Source: Thalassotalea mangrovi (GTDB lineage: Bacteria; Pseudomonadota; Gammaproteobacteria; Enterobacterales; Alteromonadaceae). From it: 64,000 nt of DNA. Shown here piece after piece: positions 9,776 through 19,432 of the stretch (within the stretch, counting starts at the first letter, position 1; the number at the start of each line of letters is the position of its first letter). The translations under genes and the position numbers were made by a program. Below the pieces are notes generated by a model, which saw only the letters and a list, made by a program, of their open reading frames with translations, had not been told where the DNA came from and searched no databases. Where the stretch lies: assembly GCF_005116735.1 (NCBI RefSeq), contig NZ_SWDB01000022.1, positions 1-64,000 on the forward strand. Direction: 5' to 3'.

Positions 9776-10564
9776 TCAGGCTTCATCGGTAGACAGTAGC
9801 TCAATCTCCATATGTAATTGATCACCGTTACTAAAGGCATATAGTTGTTGTTCCTGACGACAGACACCGACCTTAGCTGGCAGTTTGCAGGGTTTTTTAA
9901 AACTGATCCGGCAATGGTCAGTTTCCACTTTTTTATCGAGTAGTAATCGGTGAGCCAGATACATGCCATGAATGATAGCGTGGTCAAAGCCAAATAAACG
10001 TGCCGTAAAATCATACATGTGGATCGGGTTATAATCACCGCTGATACTGGCGTAACGGCGTGCCAGCTTGTGATTAAGTAACAGGAAATACTCCTGCTGA
10101 AACATTTTCGGTGCTTGCTGAGGGCGTTGTTCCCCCAAATGTTTCGATTTTTTAAGCATCAAATTGGTATTTCGCACGCAGAGCTTGTTGTCCTGGTAAA
10201 ACTCAATAACCATTTTTACGGCTTTGCCTTTTGCATGCTCAATATCCTGAATAACATCAATGTTGAGATCAAACTCAGCGGTGCGATCTAGTTCCTGAAA
10301 ACATTGGAATTCACTGGATAAATGCACTAACCCGAGCGCCGAGTACGCAAAGCGCTTATCGGCACTGACTTTCAAAATATAAGGAAATGCGGTGATAAAT
10401 TCGTAACTGATAGGTAAAGGTTGATCGTGGCTTAAATGCATAACGTTACGAAACGATTGCTGGTTTTTCAGGTCCACCTGACAGTTTCGAAATTGACACT
10501 GGAAATTGGTGATGGCATCAGCGCTGAGATTTTTTTTGGTTAGTATTTTTAAATAGGTCAACAT
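9776..10564 (-). CDS. MaoC-like (hot-dog) hydratase-domain protein
   Basis: About 262 residues. The C-terminal half has the MaoC signature SGDYNPIHMYDFTARLFGFD followed by HAIIHGMYLAHRLL; the D..N/H residues correspond to the hydratase-2 motif that acts on enoyl-CoA or enoyl-ACP. The N-terminal half is probably a second, degenerate hot-dog fold (SYEFITAFPYILKVSADKRF). Start placed at the internal ATG (MLTYLKILTKKN); an upstream ATG at 10591 would add nine residues. Substrate cannot be inferred. It stands between a lipoprotein gene and a DMT exporter on the same strand without clear operon spacing. Confidence 0.78.
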   Translation of the reverse strand: MLTYLKILTKKNLSADAITNFQCQFRNCQVDLKNQQSFRNVMHLSHDQPLPISYEFITAFPYILKVSADKRFAYSALGLVHLSSEFQCFQELDRTAEFDLNIDVIQDIEHAKGKAVKMVIEFYQDNKLCVRNTNLMLKKSKHLGEQRPQQAPKMFQQEYFLLLNHKLARRYASISGDYNPIHMYDFTARLFGFDHAIIHGMYLAHRLLLDKKVETDHCRISFKKPCKLPAKVGVCRQEQQLYAFSNGDQLHMEIELLSTDEA

Positions 10565-10692
10565 GTATCTACCGATATGATGGCGACTCAAGCGAAGCGC
10601 CAGGTTACCGTTTTACTTTAACGGATCTTATTGATTTCGCAACTTTTAACTGATTAATTGGTAATTACGGAGCGCTGGTTAGCGCAGAAAAA

Positions 10693-11556
10693 TCAACGTC
10701 TGGATTTTCTATTGGTAAGGCCAACGCCGATTAATATCAGGGCGGCGCCGATAAGCATCCATATGGTCAAATCTTCATCCAACAACAGCATACCCCACAA
10801 GGTTCCAAATACCGGTATCAGGTAAGTCACGGAGATTGCTTTGGCGGGACCTAGTTGTTCCAGCAAACGAAAATATAATATGTACGCCAGCGCTGTACAA
10901 ACCACACCGAGTATGATGCTGGCAAGCCAGCTATTGGCGCTGACTGATTGTTCCGGCCAGAATGGTATCGCGAAGGGGATCAGTACCAGGGTAGCGAACA
11001 ACTGGCTTCCGGCGGCGATGGCTAATGATGATACTCCTTTAAGATAACGCTGGGTAAAACAAGCGGCATAACCGTATAGCAGGGTGGCACAAAGAGCCGC
11101 AAACAAAGCGTAGGCGGTACTGTCGAGAGAAAAATTCCCTTTACCGGCAAATAACGCCATTACCCCTGACAGACCGAGTAACAATCCGATGACCTGATAA
11201 CCATTAAGCGTTTGCCTGAGCCATATAAAAGCAATAATTGCGGTAAAAATTGGCGCGGTAGAATTTAATACCGATGTCAGGCCAGCGTTCAGGGTGAGCG
11301 TAGCAAATGCAAACAAGACAAAAGGAATGGCAGTGTTCGTCATGCCAACCACAAAAATCGGCCAGCCATGCTGAATGAGTTGCCGTTGTTTGTTCAGATG
11401 CAATAAAAACGGTAGTAAGACAATAAAACCAATTCCGGTGCGCAGTGCGATTAACGGCACCGGGCCTAGCTCTGGTGATGCGATGCGCATCAGCAAAAAT
11501 GAAGCGCCCCAGATTGCCGCTAGTAAAATTAGTTCTAACACATGCCTGATCGTCAT
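10693..11556 (-). CDS. DMT-superfamily (EamA) transporter
   Basis: 287 residues made of ten hydrophobic helices, arranged as two EamA repeats (about residues 5-135 and 148-283). The start MTIRHVLELILLAAIWGASF with the WGASF motif and the second-half motif YLIPVFGTLWGMLLLDE are typical of drug/metabolite exporters of the YdcZ/RhaT-like group. It probably exports a small metabolite or amino acid; the substrate is not predictable. The C-terminus is basic (TNRKSRR), as expected for the cytoplasmic side. Transcribed away from the ion-channel gene. Confidence 0.9.
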   Translation of the reverse strand: MTIRHVLELILLAAIWGASFLLMRIASPELGPVPLIALRTGIGFIVLLPFLLHLNKQRQLIQHGWPIFVVGMTNTAIPFVLFAFATLTLNAGLTSVLNSTAPIFTAIIAFIWLRQTLNGYQVIGLLLGLSGVMALFAGKGNFSLDSTAYALFAALCATLLYGYAACFTQRYLKGVSSLAIAAGSQLFATLVLIPFAIPFWPEQSVSANSWLASIILGVVCTALAYILYFRLLEQLGPAKAISVTYLIPVFGTLWGMLLLDEDLTIWMLIGAALILIGVGLTNRKSRR

Positions 11557-11694
11557 TAGACTCTGTTATCTCGAAAAATATTAAGAAAGCGCCTTATTAC
11601 GCCTAAAAACGACGCAAAAGCCAAGTTTTTCTTGATTTTAATGGTGACAGTTTTTATAACCCCCCTATCTTTTTTCAGTGGATTTTTTCAACCG

Positions 11695-12531
11695 ATGTCC
11701 GAGACCATTGCGCGTTTGCAAAACACCTTAAAAATAATCGATTCCAGTAAACTTTTTCAGGGGACTGTAATTGCCGTCATTGTAATTTCTGCCTTGTTGA
11801 TTGGTGCTAAGACTCACGACCTGCCTGAGCCCTTGGTGGACTTTCTCGGCATTCTTGATGTTACGGTAACCATATTTTTTGCCGTTGAAATTGTTATTCG
11901 CTATCTGGCGACAGAGCGTAAGTCAGAGTTTTTTAAAAAGGGCTGGAATATTTTCGATACCATCATCGTGATTGGCTCTTTAATCCCTGATGGAGGTTCA
12001 GGGGTATTGCTCGCCCGACTGTTGCGGGTATTCAGGGTGTTACGTTTGGTATCTATGGTACCGGAATTGCGCATGTTAATTAACGCGTTAATTAAAGCCA
12101 TTCCACAAATGACCTATATCGCCTTGTTAATGTTTGTGATTTTTTATATTTATGCGGCAATAGGTAGTATTATTTTCCATGATATCAATGAGTTTTTGTG
12201 GGGAGATGTATCAGTAGCCCTGTTAACCCTGTTTCGGGTGGCGACCTTTGAAGACTGGACTGACGTCATGTATGAAACCATGGCGGTGTACCCATTAAGC
12301 TGGATTTTCTACTTGACCTTTATCTTCCTGACAGCGTTTATCTTCCTGAATATGATGGTTGGAACTGTACTGGAAGTGATGAGCGCAGAACATGAACTGC
12401 AGCGTGCCAGCAGCCACGGAGAAACGGCGGAAGGAGGCGAACCCGCTTCCCGGGCTCAGGTTGATGCATTACAGGAGCAACTGACACACTTACAGCAGTT
12501 ACTTGAGCAGCAACAAAACGCGAAGCGGTGA
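11695..12531 (+). CDS. Voltage-gated-like cation channel (one-repeat, BacNav-like)
   Basis: Single-repeat 6-TM ion channel that would assemble as a tetramer. S1-S4 run through about residues 20-125, with a charge-bearing S4 (LLARLLRVFRVLRLVSMVPE). The pore region is ALLTLFRVATFEDWTDVMYE, giving a selectivity sequence TFEDWTD with an acidic Glu-Asp pair, unlike the TLESWS of classic bacterial Na+ channels. S6 is FLTAFIFLNMMVGTVLEVM. The C-terminus is a predicted coiled coil rich in Gln and Leu (VDALQEQLTHLQQLLEQQ), typical of tetramerisation. Starts at ATG 11641 or TTG 11632 are also possible; none has a good ribosome site. Confidence 0.87.
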   Translation: MSETIARLQNTLKIIDSSKLFQGTVIAVIVISALLIGAKTHDLPEPLVDFLGILDVTVTIFFAVEIVIRYLATERKSEFFKKGWNIFDTIIVIGSLIPDGGSGVLLARLLRVFRVLRLVSMVPELRMLINALIKAIPQMTYIALLMFVIFYIYAAIGSIIFHDINEFLWGDVSVALLTLFRVATFEDWTDVMYETMAVYPLSWIFYLTFIFLTAFIFLNMMVGTVLEVMSAEHELQRASSHGETAEGGEPASRAQVDALQEQLTHLQQLLEQQQNAKR

Positions 12532-12723
12532 ACTTAACCATCCTGACTTCAGCACTTACTTGAAAAATGTGTTAATATTCAGCTTCTTTTGCCTCATATC
12601 AGCTTAGTTTCACAGCCAATCGTCGCAATTTTGCGCTAGCATTAGCTGAGTATCTGATACGAGGCATACCGCCCCTCAGGCAGCCAGAGTCATAAAGCCA
12701 TTAATGACAAGTAAGGAAAGTTT

Positions 12724-14127
12724 GTGATCCATAACCTAGTTACGTTTTTGAATGATATCATCTGGGGTTATGTCCTCATTTACCTTTTAGCCCTGGCAGG
12801 CATCTGGTTTACGGTTCGTCTCAAAGCGGTGCAATTTCGCCACTTTCTGCATATGTTTACGGTGATGCGTCACAGTCGCAAGGGCGACAACACCAGTATT
12901 TCTTCATTTCAGGCATTGTGTACAACATTGGCTGCCCGGGTTGGTACCGGTAACCTGATGGGGGTTGCTGTCGCGATTTCACTGGGAGGACCTGGTGCAG
13001 TTTTCTGGATGTGGGTGATAGCCCTGGTCGGTATGGCAACGGCGTTTGCAGAAAGCACATTGGCGCAACTATACAAAGAAAAAGACAGTCTTGGCAGTTA
13101 TCGTGGAGGACCGGCCTATTACATGCGCAATGGGCTGAAAAGCCCCGCCATGGCGTTAATCTTTTCCATCTGCCTGTTCTTTGGCTATGGGTTTGTTTTT
13201 GGTGCGGTTCAGGCCAATTCGATTAGCGACGCATTTAACGGTTCTTACGGTATCGAACCTGTGTATACAGGCACCGTTATTACCCTGTTTACTGCCATTA
13301 TTGTCATGGGCGGCTTAAAAAATATCGCCCGTTTCGCAGAGCTGGCGGTGCCGGTTATGGGCGTTGCCTATGTGCTGGTCGCATCGATTGTCATTGCGAT
13401 GAATATTAGTGCGGTTCCCGGTGTGTTTGCTGATATTGTCGGGTCTGCATTTGGCCTGAGAGAAGCCGGGTCTGGTCTTATTGGCGCTGCGATCATGCAA
13501 GGTGTGAAACGCGGTCTGTATTCCAACGAAGCTGGGATGGGGAGTGCCCCTAATGCTGCAGCGGCTGCAACACCATATCCACCGCACCCGGTGTCGCAAG
13601 GGTATGTGCAAATGTTGGGAGTGTTTATAGATACTATTGTACTTTGCACTTGCACCGCTTTGATTATTCTAATGTCTGGTATTCCACTTGGTCAGGAATT
13701 TGGTATCCAACTGACGCAACAAGCCCTTGCCAACCAGGTAGGGGGCTGGGGTAGTGATTTTATTTCAATTGCCATTTTGTTTTTCGGTTTTACTTCCATC
13801 GTTGCCAATTATGCCTACGCGGAGAACAGCCTGAAGTTTATTGGCCTGAACAATAAGCTTGGCAAATTGTTTTTTAATATCGTATTCCTGGTGATGATTT
13901 TTTATGGCTCTGTGGCTACCCTGGGACAGGTAATTGCAATGGCTGATTTTGGTGTTGGGTTAATGACAATCGTTAATGTGACTGCCATTGTCCTGTTAAC
14001 TAAGTCGCTGGTCATTGTTGCCAAAGATTATAACCAGCAATTGGATGCCGGACGCGTACCAGAATTTAAAATCAGTGAGCAACAGGAGCAGGAGATGCGC
14101 CTGAGTAAACATATCTGGCGTCATTAA
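12724..14127 (+). CDS. Sodium:alanine symporter family protein (AGCS)
   Basis: 467-residue multi-helix transporter of the alanine/glycine:cation symporter family, importing alanine or glycine with Na+ across the inner membrane. Signature stretches include ALCTTLAARVGTGNLMGVAV, GGPGAVFWMWVIALVGMATA and GVKRGLYSNEAGMGSAPNAA. The start is a GTG at 12724 with AAGGA eight bases upstream. It could use the Na+ gradient built by the Nqr complex. It appears to be a single-gene unit. AlsT-like; exact substrate preference is inferred only from the family. Confidence 0.93.
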   Translation: MIHNLVTFLNDIIWGYVLIYLLALAGIWFTVRLKAVQFRHFLHMFTVMRHSRKGDNTSISSFQALCTTLAARVGTGNLMGVAVAISLGGPGAVFWMWVIALVGMATAFAESTLAQLYKEKDSLGSYRGGPAYYMRNGLKSPAMALIFSICLFFGYGFVFGAVQANSISDAFNGSYGIEPVYTGTVITLFTAIIVMGGLKNIARFAELAVPVMGVAYVLVASIVIAMNISAVPGVFADIVGSAFGLREAGSGLIGAAIMQGVKRGLYSNEAGMGSAPNAAAAATPYPPHPVSQGYVQMLGVFIDTIVLCTCTALIILMSGIPLGQEFGIQLTQQALANQVGGWGSDFISIAILFFGFTSIVANYAYAENSLKFIGLNNKLGKLFFNIVFLVMIFYGSVATLGQVIAMADFGVGLMTIVNVTAIVLLTKSLVIVAKDYNQQLDAGRVPEFKISEQQEQEMRLSKHIWRH

Positions 14128-14275
14128 AGCGATGTAACCTTTGATATCGCTAACGGTAAATCACTCATGCTGTTTGAACGATATTGACAGATTTGCGTAT
14201 AAGTCGGCTTTAAAAGTCTACAGTTGGCGGGTAATTTGCTATTATCCGCGCATCATTAAATATTAGGAATCACCC

Positions 14276-15571
14276 ATGAGTTTTGATGCCATTGGTCTGC
14301 CGTCACCGCTATTAGATGCGGTAAAGTCTATGGGCTATAAAAACCTGACCCCCATTCAGCAAAAATCGTTTTCGGCGATTCGAACTGGCCAGGACGTATT
14401 AGCCAGTGCGCAAACCGGAACCGGTAAAACGGCTGCGTTTTCCCTGCCCATACTCGAATCATTGATTAAGGCTGATGCTGGCAAGGTTCAGGGGGTTAAG
14501 GCATTAATTCTGGCGCCCACCCGCGAGCTGGCGAAACAGGTTCATGAAAATATCCAGCAATACAGCCAACATACAGAATTAACCAGTACTCTGGTTTATG
14601 GTGGCGTTGGTAACAGCGAGCAACAAAAGCGCTTACAGCAGGGCAGTGATATTGTTGTCGGCACACCAGGCCGGGTATTGGAACACATACAAAACCGTAC
14701 CCTGCGTTTAAATCAAATTAAGTTTGTCGTGCTTGATGAAGCCGATCGTATGTTGGATATGGGCTTTTTAAAGGCGATAGAAGAAGTCTTGTCGTTGATT
14801 AAACAAGCACATCAAACCCTGCTGTTCTCGGCAACCTTTTCCAATAAAGTCAAAACGCTGGCACAACAGTTTTTACAGCATCCAAGAATCATCGAAACAG
14901 CGAAGCAAAACGCAACGGCGAAGAAAGTTCGCCAATATGTTTATCCGGTGCAGGAAAGTCGCAAGCGCGAGATGCTGTCTGAGCTTATTGGCAAAAATAA
15001 CTGGCACCAGGTAATGGTGTTTGCCGGTACTCGGGAAAGTGCTAACGAACTGGCTAAAGAACTAAAGCTAGATGGCATAAAAACCGTATTGTGCCACGGC
15101 GAGAAGTCACAGGGAGCGCGCAACAAAGCCCTGCAGGAATTTATCGAAGGCAGGGCCCGGGTTATGGTTGCAACCGATGTCGCGGCCCGTGGCATCGACA
15201 TTGCCGATTTACAATATGTAGTGAATTATCATTTGCCATTTTTACCGGAAGATTACGTGCACCGTATTGGCCGCACTGGCCGTGCCGGAAAATCAGGTAC
15301 GGCGATTTCCTTGGTATCACCCAAAGACCACCGGTTTTTAGGGGATATTGAAGCCTTGATCGAACAGAAAATCGAACGTGTAGTTTTACCGGGTTATGAA
15401 TTTGACCTGACCGCTGAAATTGCCACTAAGGAAACTAACAAGCCAATTAAAACAGAGGCGAAAAATCGCTATCAGCAGACCCGTGATAAAAATCGGACGA
15501 TTGCGAAAAAACGCACAACCGCAGCGTCGAAGAGTAAACCTAAACGCAAAAGTCGTTACTCAAGCCGTTAA
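14276..15571 (+). CDS. DEAD-box ATP-dependent RNA helicase (RhlE-like)
   Basis: 431 residues with the full helicase motif set: Q motif (LTPIQQKSF), Walker A ASAQTGTGKTAA, PTRELAKQV, DEADRMLDMGF, SAT, and HRIGRTGRAG. It unwinds short RNA duplexes in ribosome assembly or RNA decay. The tail from about residue 385 is basic and low in complexity (KPKRKSRYSSR), likely a non-specific RNA-binding extension. Most like the RhlE group, but several paralogues exist in this order, so no gene symbol is given. The next gene starts only 8 bp downstream, suggesting co-transcription. Confidence 0.93.
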   Translation: MSFDAIGLPSPLLDAVKSMGYKNLTPIQQKSFSAIRTGQDVLASAQTGTGKTAAFSLPILESLIKADAGKVQGVKALILAPTRELAKQVHENIQQYSQHTELTSTLVYGGVGNSEQQKRLQQGSDIVVGTPGRVLEHIQNRTLRLNQIKFVVLDEADRMLDMGFLKAIEEVLSLIKQAHQTLLFSATFSNKVKTLAQQFLQHPRIIETAKQNATAKKVRQYVYPVQESRKREMLSELIGKNNWHQVMVFAGTRESANELAKELKLDGIKTVLCHGEKSQGARNKALQEFIEGRARVMVATDVAARGIDIADLQYVVNYHLPFLPEDYVHRIGRTGRAGKSGTAISLVSPKDHRFLGDIEALIEQKIERVVLPGYEFDLTAEIATKETNKPIKTEAKNRYQQTRDKNRTIAKKRTTAASKSKPKRKSRYSSR

Positions 15572-15579
15572 TTAATGCC

Positions 15580-16356
15580 ATGTCAGTCAACGATCGTCGC
15601 CGAGCCAAAACCACCTTGTTGTCTGCTATCGACAGTGATGAGTTTTATCATACTGGTTCTCCAGCAGCACATCATCAGGAAGAGAGGCAGGATATTGGTA
15701 ACAACCAGCCTGCTTTTACGCCGATAGAGGTACCGTTTGCCTATCGGCACTGTTGCTGGTTTTGTAAAGAGCCAGCCGGGGGCGTATTTAATTTTCCCGA
15801 TAAACAGCGACGTCATGTAACCGGCACCGCCGAGGGCATGGCCATTCCGGCTTGCTTTGAGTGCCTGCCGCTGGCCAATAAACATAAACAATTACCCATC
15901 AATGCAGTGCGGGAAAAGGTCAAAGCCGGCCTTCGCAAACTATATCGTAAAGACCTGGCAATTGGTGTGAACTGGACCCGTGAAGAGTTAGAAAACAGCG
16001 GGTTTGAAGGGGGCAATTTCGAAGGATTTGCCCGAAGTGCCTGGTTTATGTTTGAAGTCGCCCGCGATCGGGTAAATTTTTCGGGTTGGCCATTAGAACT
16101 TAATGGCCAGACTCAATATCATGATCCGCAATCGTCATTTCAATTTGATGGCACTGAATTTAGCGATGTGCAACAGGCGATAGAGTTCTATGCACTGACC
16201 TATCGCCTTGATCAGGACTTTTTAACAACAGCTGTGTATCGCCTGACTGACAAGCGATTCGCCGATGCTCTCAGGTTAGCGAGGATTTGTCAGGACTTCA
16301 GTGCAGCGGAACGCGAGCAGGCACTATCCAGGCTCGCCCTCAGCCTTGGGGTATAG
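15580..16356 (+). CDS. Unknown protein with paired CxxC motifs, linked to helicase gene
   Basis: 258 residues, not recognised. What can be seen: a polar N-terminus, then two cysteine pairs, C59/C62 (CCWFCKEP) and C92/C95 (ACFECLP), about 30 residues apart, a spacing that suits a zinc-binding or HNH-like knuckle. A basic segment (KVKAGLRKLYRKD) and a tryptophan/aromatic-rich region (FEGFARSAWFMFEVARDRV) follow. No signal peptide or membrane helix. It starts 8 bp after the DEAD-box helicase stop, so an RNA- or DNA-related function is possible but unproven. No clear ribosome site, which suits translational coupling. Confidence 0.75.
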   Translation: MSVNDRRRAKTTLLSAIDSDEFYHTGSPAAHHQEERQDIGNNQPAFTPIEVPFAYRHCCWFCKEPAGGVFNFPDKQRRHVTGTAEGMAIPACFECLPLANKHKQLPINAVREKVKAGLRKLYRKDLAIGVNWTREELENSGFEGGNFEGFARSAWFMFEVARDRVNFSGWPLELNGQTQYHDPQSSFQFDGTEFSDVQQAIEFYALTYRLDQDFLTTAVYRLTDKRFADALRLARICQDFSAAEREQALSRLALSLGV

Positions 16357-16398
16357 CCTTTTCTTTATCGCTGCGGCGAGCTGCCCGTCGCTAAATGT

Positions 16399-16917
16399 CT
16401 AGTTTTGAATCACAACCCGCGGGTCAAATCCTTCAGCACACCCTTCAACTTTGACGTCATAATCCCAGGTTCCCTTGTTTTTCGCCTTACAGTCGATTAC
16501 CCCATCTGAGGAAGAAACAAGTGTGGCAGAGCAGCCACTGTCTTTGTCTTTCTCTTTAAACGGGGTCAGAGCCAGCTCAAAATCATCGTTAGGGTTTACC
16601 GGCATATCCGCAGCAGAGGTGACTGGATGAAACGTAAGTGTGTATTTGTACTGGCTATCGGCCGTCCACTTGAGTTTTTTATCTTTAGCTGAGCAAACAC
16701 AGTCTTTGATATTCTCACAGGGATTTTTATCCAGCTTTTTACAGTTGTTATCTTCCGGGTTGGCAAGTGTTACGGATATTGCGCAACTGGTAACCGGATC
16801 GATGTCTATTACCAGTGTTTGATCGGTTTGATCCGCTACGGCATTACTTATCGCTAATACAAAAGATGCAATAAATGCCAGAGGGAGGGTAAAGGTTAAG
16901 CGTAATGACTTGGTCAT
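16399..16917 (-). CDS. Unknown secreted cysteine-rich protein
   Basis: 172 residues with a clear Sec signal peptide (LPLAFIASFVLAISNAVA, cleavage near residue 28). The mature part has eight cysteines (for example TSCAIS, NPCENIKDCVC, SGCSATL, IDCKAK, EGCAEG), an even number suggesting disulphides in the periplasm or outside the cell. It is rich in Lys and Asp and probably forms a beta-sandwich, but I do not recognise a family. The gene lies 64 bp downstream of the CadC-like regulator gene on the same strand, so the two may be co-transcribed. Confidence 0.7.
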   Translation of the reverse strand: MTKSLRLTFTLPLAFIASFVLAISNAVADQTDQTLVIDIDPVTSCAISVTLANPEDNNCKKLDKNPCENIKDCVCSAKDKKLKWTADSQYKYTLTFHPVTSAADMPVNPNDDFELALTPFKEKDKDSGCSATLVSSSDGVIDCKAKNKGTWDYDVKVEGCAEGFDPRVVIQN

Positions 16918-16981
16918 GGTTAGTTCTCGGGTTTGAAATTAAAGTTATTTCTCGCACTGGAAACCGGACTTGTTTATCGTC

Positions 16982-19432
16982 CTAGTTATTGACGCCGTGC
17001 GAATTTCCCTGAAGTTGTACATCACCACTATTAAATTTCCTTGTAAGCTCTTCTTTATAGTCTAAAAATTGTGGATCCGCTAATATAACTTTGACATCGT
17101 AACCGAGTGAAACGGCTTTACTGAGCAAGGCATTCATCTGGATTTCAGACAGGCAATTCTTTGCCACGATTGCCAGGTCATAAAATACCTGTGGGTCTTT
17201 ATTATCCGAATTTAACACCGGGACCTGATAACTGGCAGCCAATTTACAATCGCCTAATTCTGAGTAATAGCGGGAGATTTGCGCTTTCAAACTAATGTTA
17301 TGGGGATTGATCTGTTCGCTTTGTTTGGCATGGTATAAGGCTTTCTGGTAGGCCTGTGTGGCTTTGTTACTATTCCCGGCATACTTTATCGCATCCGCTA
17401 AATTTCCCCAGAAGGTCGAGTTTTCCGGGGTCAGATCCAACGCTTTCTGATAATTGATAGCAGCCTTTTCAAAATCGCCCATCCAGAAGTAGTTGGTGGC
17501 TAAATTGGAAAACACGGCGGAATTCGGTTTGATTTCACTGGCCTTGTTAAACTCGACAATGGCTTTATCGAGTTGCCAAAGCATCATATAGCAAGCCCCC
17601 AGGGCGTTGTGCGCATTAACCAGGTTTTGATTTAATAACACCACTTTCTTTAATTGCGGAATGGCATTGGTGTAATCACCAATCGCAAACAGATAGGCAC
17701 CATATTCATAATAATTGCGCCAGTATCCCGGTTCCGTTTGAATAGCCAGTTGATAGTATTTTTCGGCTTGTTGCTGGTCTTCAAGCTGCTGATACGTCTG
17801 CGCCAATTCAAACATAGCTTCCGATAATTTTTCATCGCTCTCTAAAGCCGCTTCAAACTGATCTACAGCATGATGATATTGACCATTGGTAAGATAAAGC
17901 TTACCGAGGGCCAGGTGAGATTCGCCATCAGTCTGTTTGAAACTGGCTGTCAGTTCGCATGACTCTTTGGCTTTTTGATATTCCGCCATGGTTTCGCTGA
18001 TGGTGTAGATATCCAGGTTGGTTTTGCATAAGGCCGCAGCCGCCAGGGCGAAATCATTGTCGAATGCCAGGGCGCGGGTGAAGTGTTGTTCAGCGGTGCG
18101 TAAGGAAACGAGGTCCTTATTGTTCAGATAAATTGCTTTTCCCTGCAGGTAGGCATCGTATGCGTCAAAACTTTCCGTTAGCCTGACATTATTTTCGGAG
18201 CTGGCCTTATCTCCGGTAATAAGCAACAGCAGGGCATTGTTAACTTTTCGGAATAGTTCCTGGTTTAGCCGTAGCAATTGCTCCCGGGAGCCCGATATTT
18301 GCGACTGCCACAGCTGAAATCCGGTATCGGTATCTGTTAATCGGGCATTGATTTTAATTTGCTTGTCGGTTTCGGTAATTTTTCCTTCGATCAGGTATTT
18401 CACATTCAGTTGCTTCCTGATTAATTTTAATTCGCTGTTATTGTTTAACAGGTTTGTAGATCGCAGTGATGCAACATCAATATCTTTACTTTTAGCCAGG
18501 TGATTGACCAGTTCTTCCTGAACGGTAACCGGGTAATAATCTTTGCTCAGGGATTCATCGGCTCTGGTAAACGGGAACACGGCGACCGCATTGGTTCTAA
18601 CGCTAACATTATCGGATTGCAACGATTGTGGGGTGTTGGACACCTGTTCATCAATTTTATCAACCAAATGGGTGGAGATGAGGAAAATAATGCCAAGCGC
18701 CCCCATGACAAACAGGGAATCAAAAATAAATTGTTTTATTAGTGTGACTTTGGTCGAGCGCGCCTTTGCCAGCCGCCTGCGGGCATCAATTTCACTAATC
18801 CAGTAATAAACGATTACCAAGATAAAGCCGACGATGAGAATCAGGGTTGCGACTTTTAACGTCCAGTCAGGCAACTCGAAAATTGGAAAAATAATCGCGA
18901 ACGCCTGCAGCATGATCCATGAAAAGACAATGTAGGCTGCACTGACTTTGAACAGGCGACTGCTTTTCAGCATGGCCAGCGAAAGCTTCCAGGGCGAGGC
19001 TCCCTCGGCGCCAAAGTTGCTCAGTTCATCACCGGATAGTGGCGTTGGATTTACCAGCAGGCGGTACCCCTTACGCGGAATTGTCTGGATAATTACCGGA
19101 CACTCTTTGGGGTCTCCCAGAACCTGGCGAATTTCACTGATGGTATGGGAAATGGTACTTTTCGACGCTTCGGTACTGCCCCAGGCGAAAGATAGAATTT
19201 GCTGATAACTGACAATATTGGCGGGATTGGAGGCAAGCAACAGCAAGACTTCCATCGCCTTAGGAGCAAGGTGAAATCGTTCTGAATCGCGAATAACGAT
19301 TCCGAGGTCGGGTTTTATCAACACCTCGTTGAGCAAGAATCCATGATGCAAGCGCTTGTCTATGGCCACATCAGTCTCTAAGATGGAATTCTTTCTATTT
19401 GAAATGTCGTTGTTTTTTTCTTGTTTGACCAT
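16982..19432 (-). CDS. CadC-like transmembrane transcriptional regulator with TPR domain
   Basis: About 816 residues. The N-terminal winged helix of OmpR/CadC type spans about residues 25-125 (FHLAPKAMEVLLLLASNP ... TIPRKGYRLLV). Three hydrophobic segments follow (about 155-265), then a FlgO/TolB-like region (NAVAVFPFTRADESLSKDYY) and a long C-terminal series of tetratricopeptide repeats. This layout implies a membrane-bound, one-component regulator sensing an extracytoplasmic or protein signal. Start placed at ATG 19432 with GGAA upstream; a TTG at 19453 would add seven residues. It may control the secreted-protein gene just downstream. Target genes and signal are unknown. Confidence 0.85.
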   Translation of the reverse strand: MVKQEKNNDISNRKNSILETDVAIDKRLHHGFLLNEVLIKPDLGIVIRDSERFHLAPKAMEVLLLLASNPANIVSYQQILSFAWGSTEASKSTISHTISEIRQVLGDPKECPVIIQTIPRKGYRLLVNPTPLSGDELSNFGAEGASPWKLSLAMLKSSRLFKVSAAYIVFSWIMLQAFAIIFPIFELPDWTLKVATLILIVGFILVIVYYWISEIDARRRLAKARSTKVTLIKQFIFDSLFVMGALGIIFLISTHLVDKIDEQVSNTPQSLQSDNVSVRTNAVAVFPFTRADESLSKDYYPVTVQEELVNHLAKSKDIDVASLRSTNLLNNNSELKLIRKQLNVKYLIEGKITETDKQIKINARLTDTDTGFQLWQSQISGSREQLLRLNQELFRKVNNALLLLITGDKASSENNVRLTESFDAYDAYLQGKAIYLNNKDLVSLRTAEQHFTRALAFDNDFALAAAALCKTNLDIYTISETMAEYQKAKESCELTASFKQTDGESHLALGKLYLTNGQYHHAVDQFEAALESDEKLSEAMFELAQTYQQLEDQQQAEKYYQLAIQTEPGYWRNYYEYGAYLFAIGDYTNAIPQLKKVVLLNQNLVNAHNALGACYMMLWQLDKAIVEFNKASEIKPNSAVFSNLATNYFWMGDFEKAAINYQKALDLTPENSTFWGNLADAIKYAGNSNKATQAYQKALYHAKQSEQINPHNISLKAQISRYYSELGDCKLAASYQVPVLNSDNKDPQVFYDLAIVAKNCLSEIQMNALLSKAVSLGYDVKVILADPQFLDYKEELTRKFNSGDVQLQGNSHGVNN

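Noticed and set aside
14127-14155. Terminator after the sodium:alanine symporter
   Set aside because: AGCGAT/ATCGCT pairing has only six bases, a 12-base loop and no T run.
15583-15891. Minus-strand gene opposite the unknown two-CxxC protein
   Set aside because: The plus-strand frame is longer, follows the helicase directly and has motif-like cysteine pairs; the minus frame looks like a shadow.
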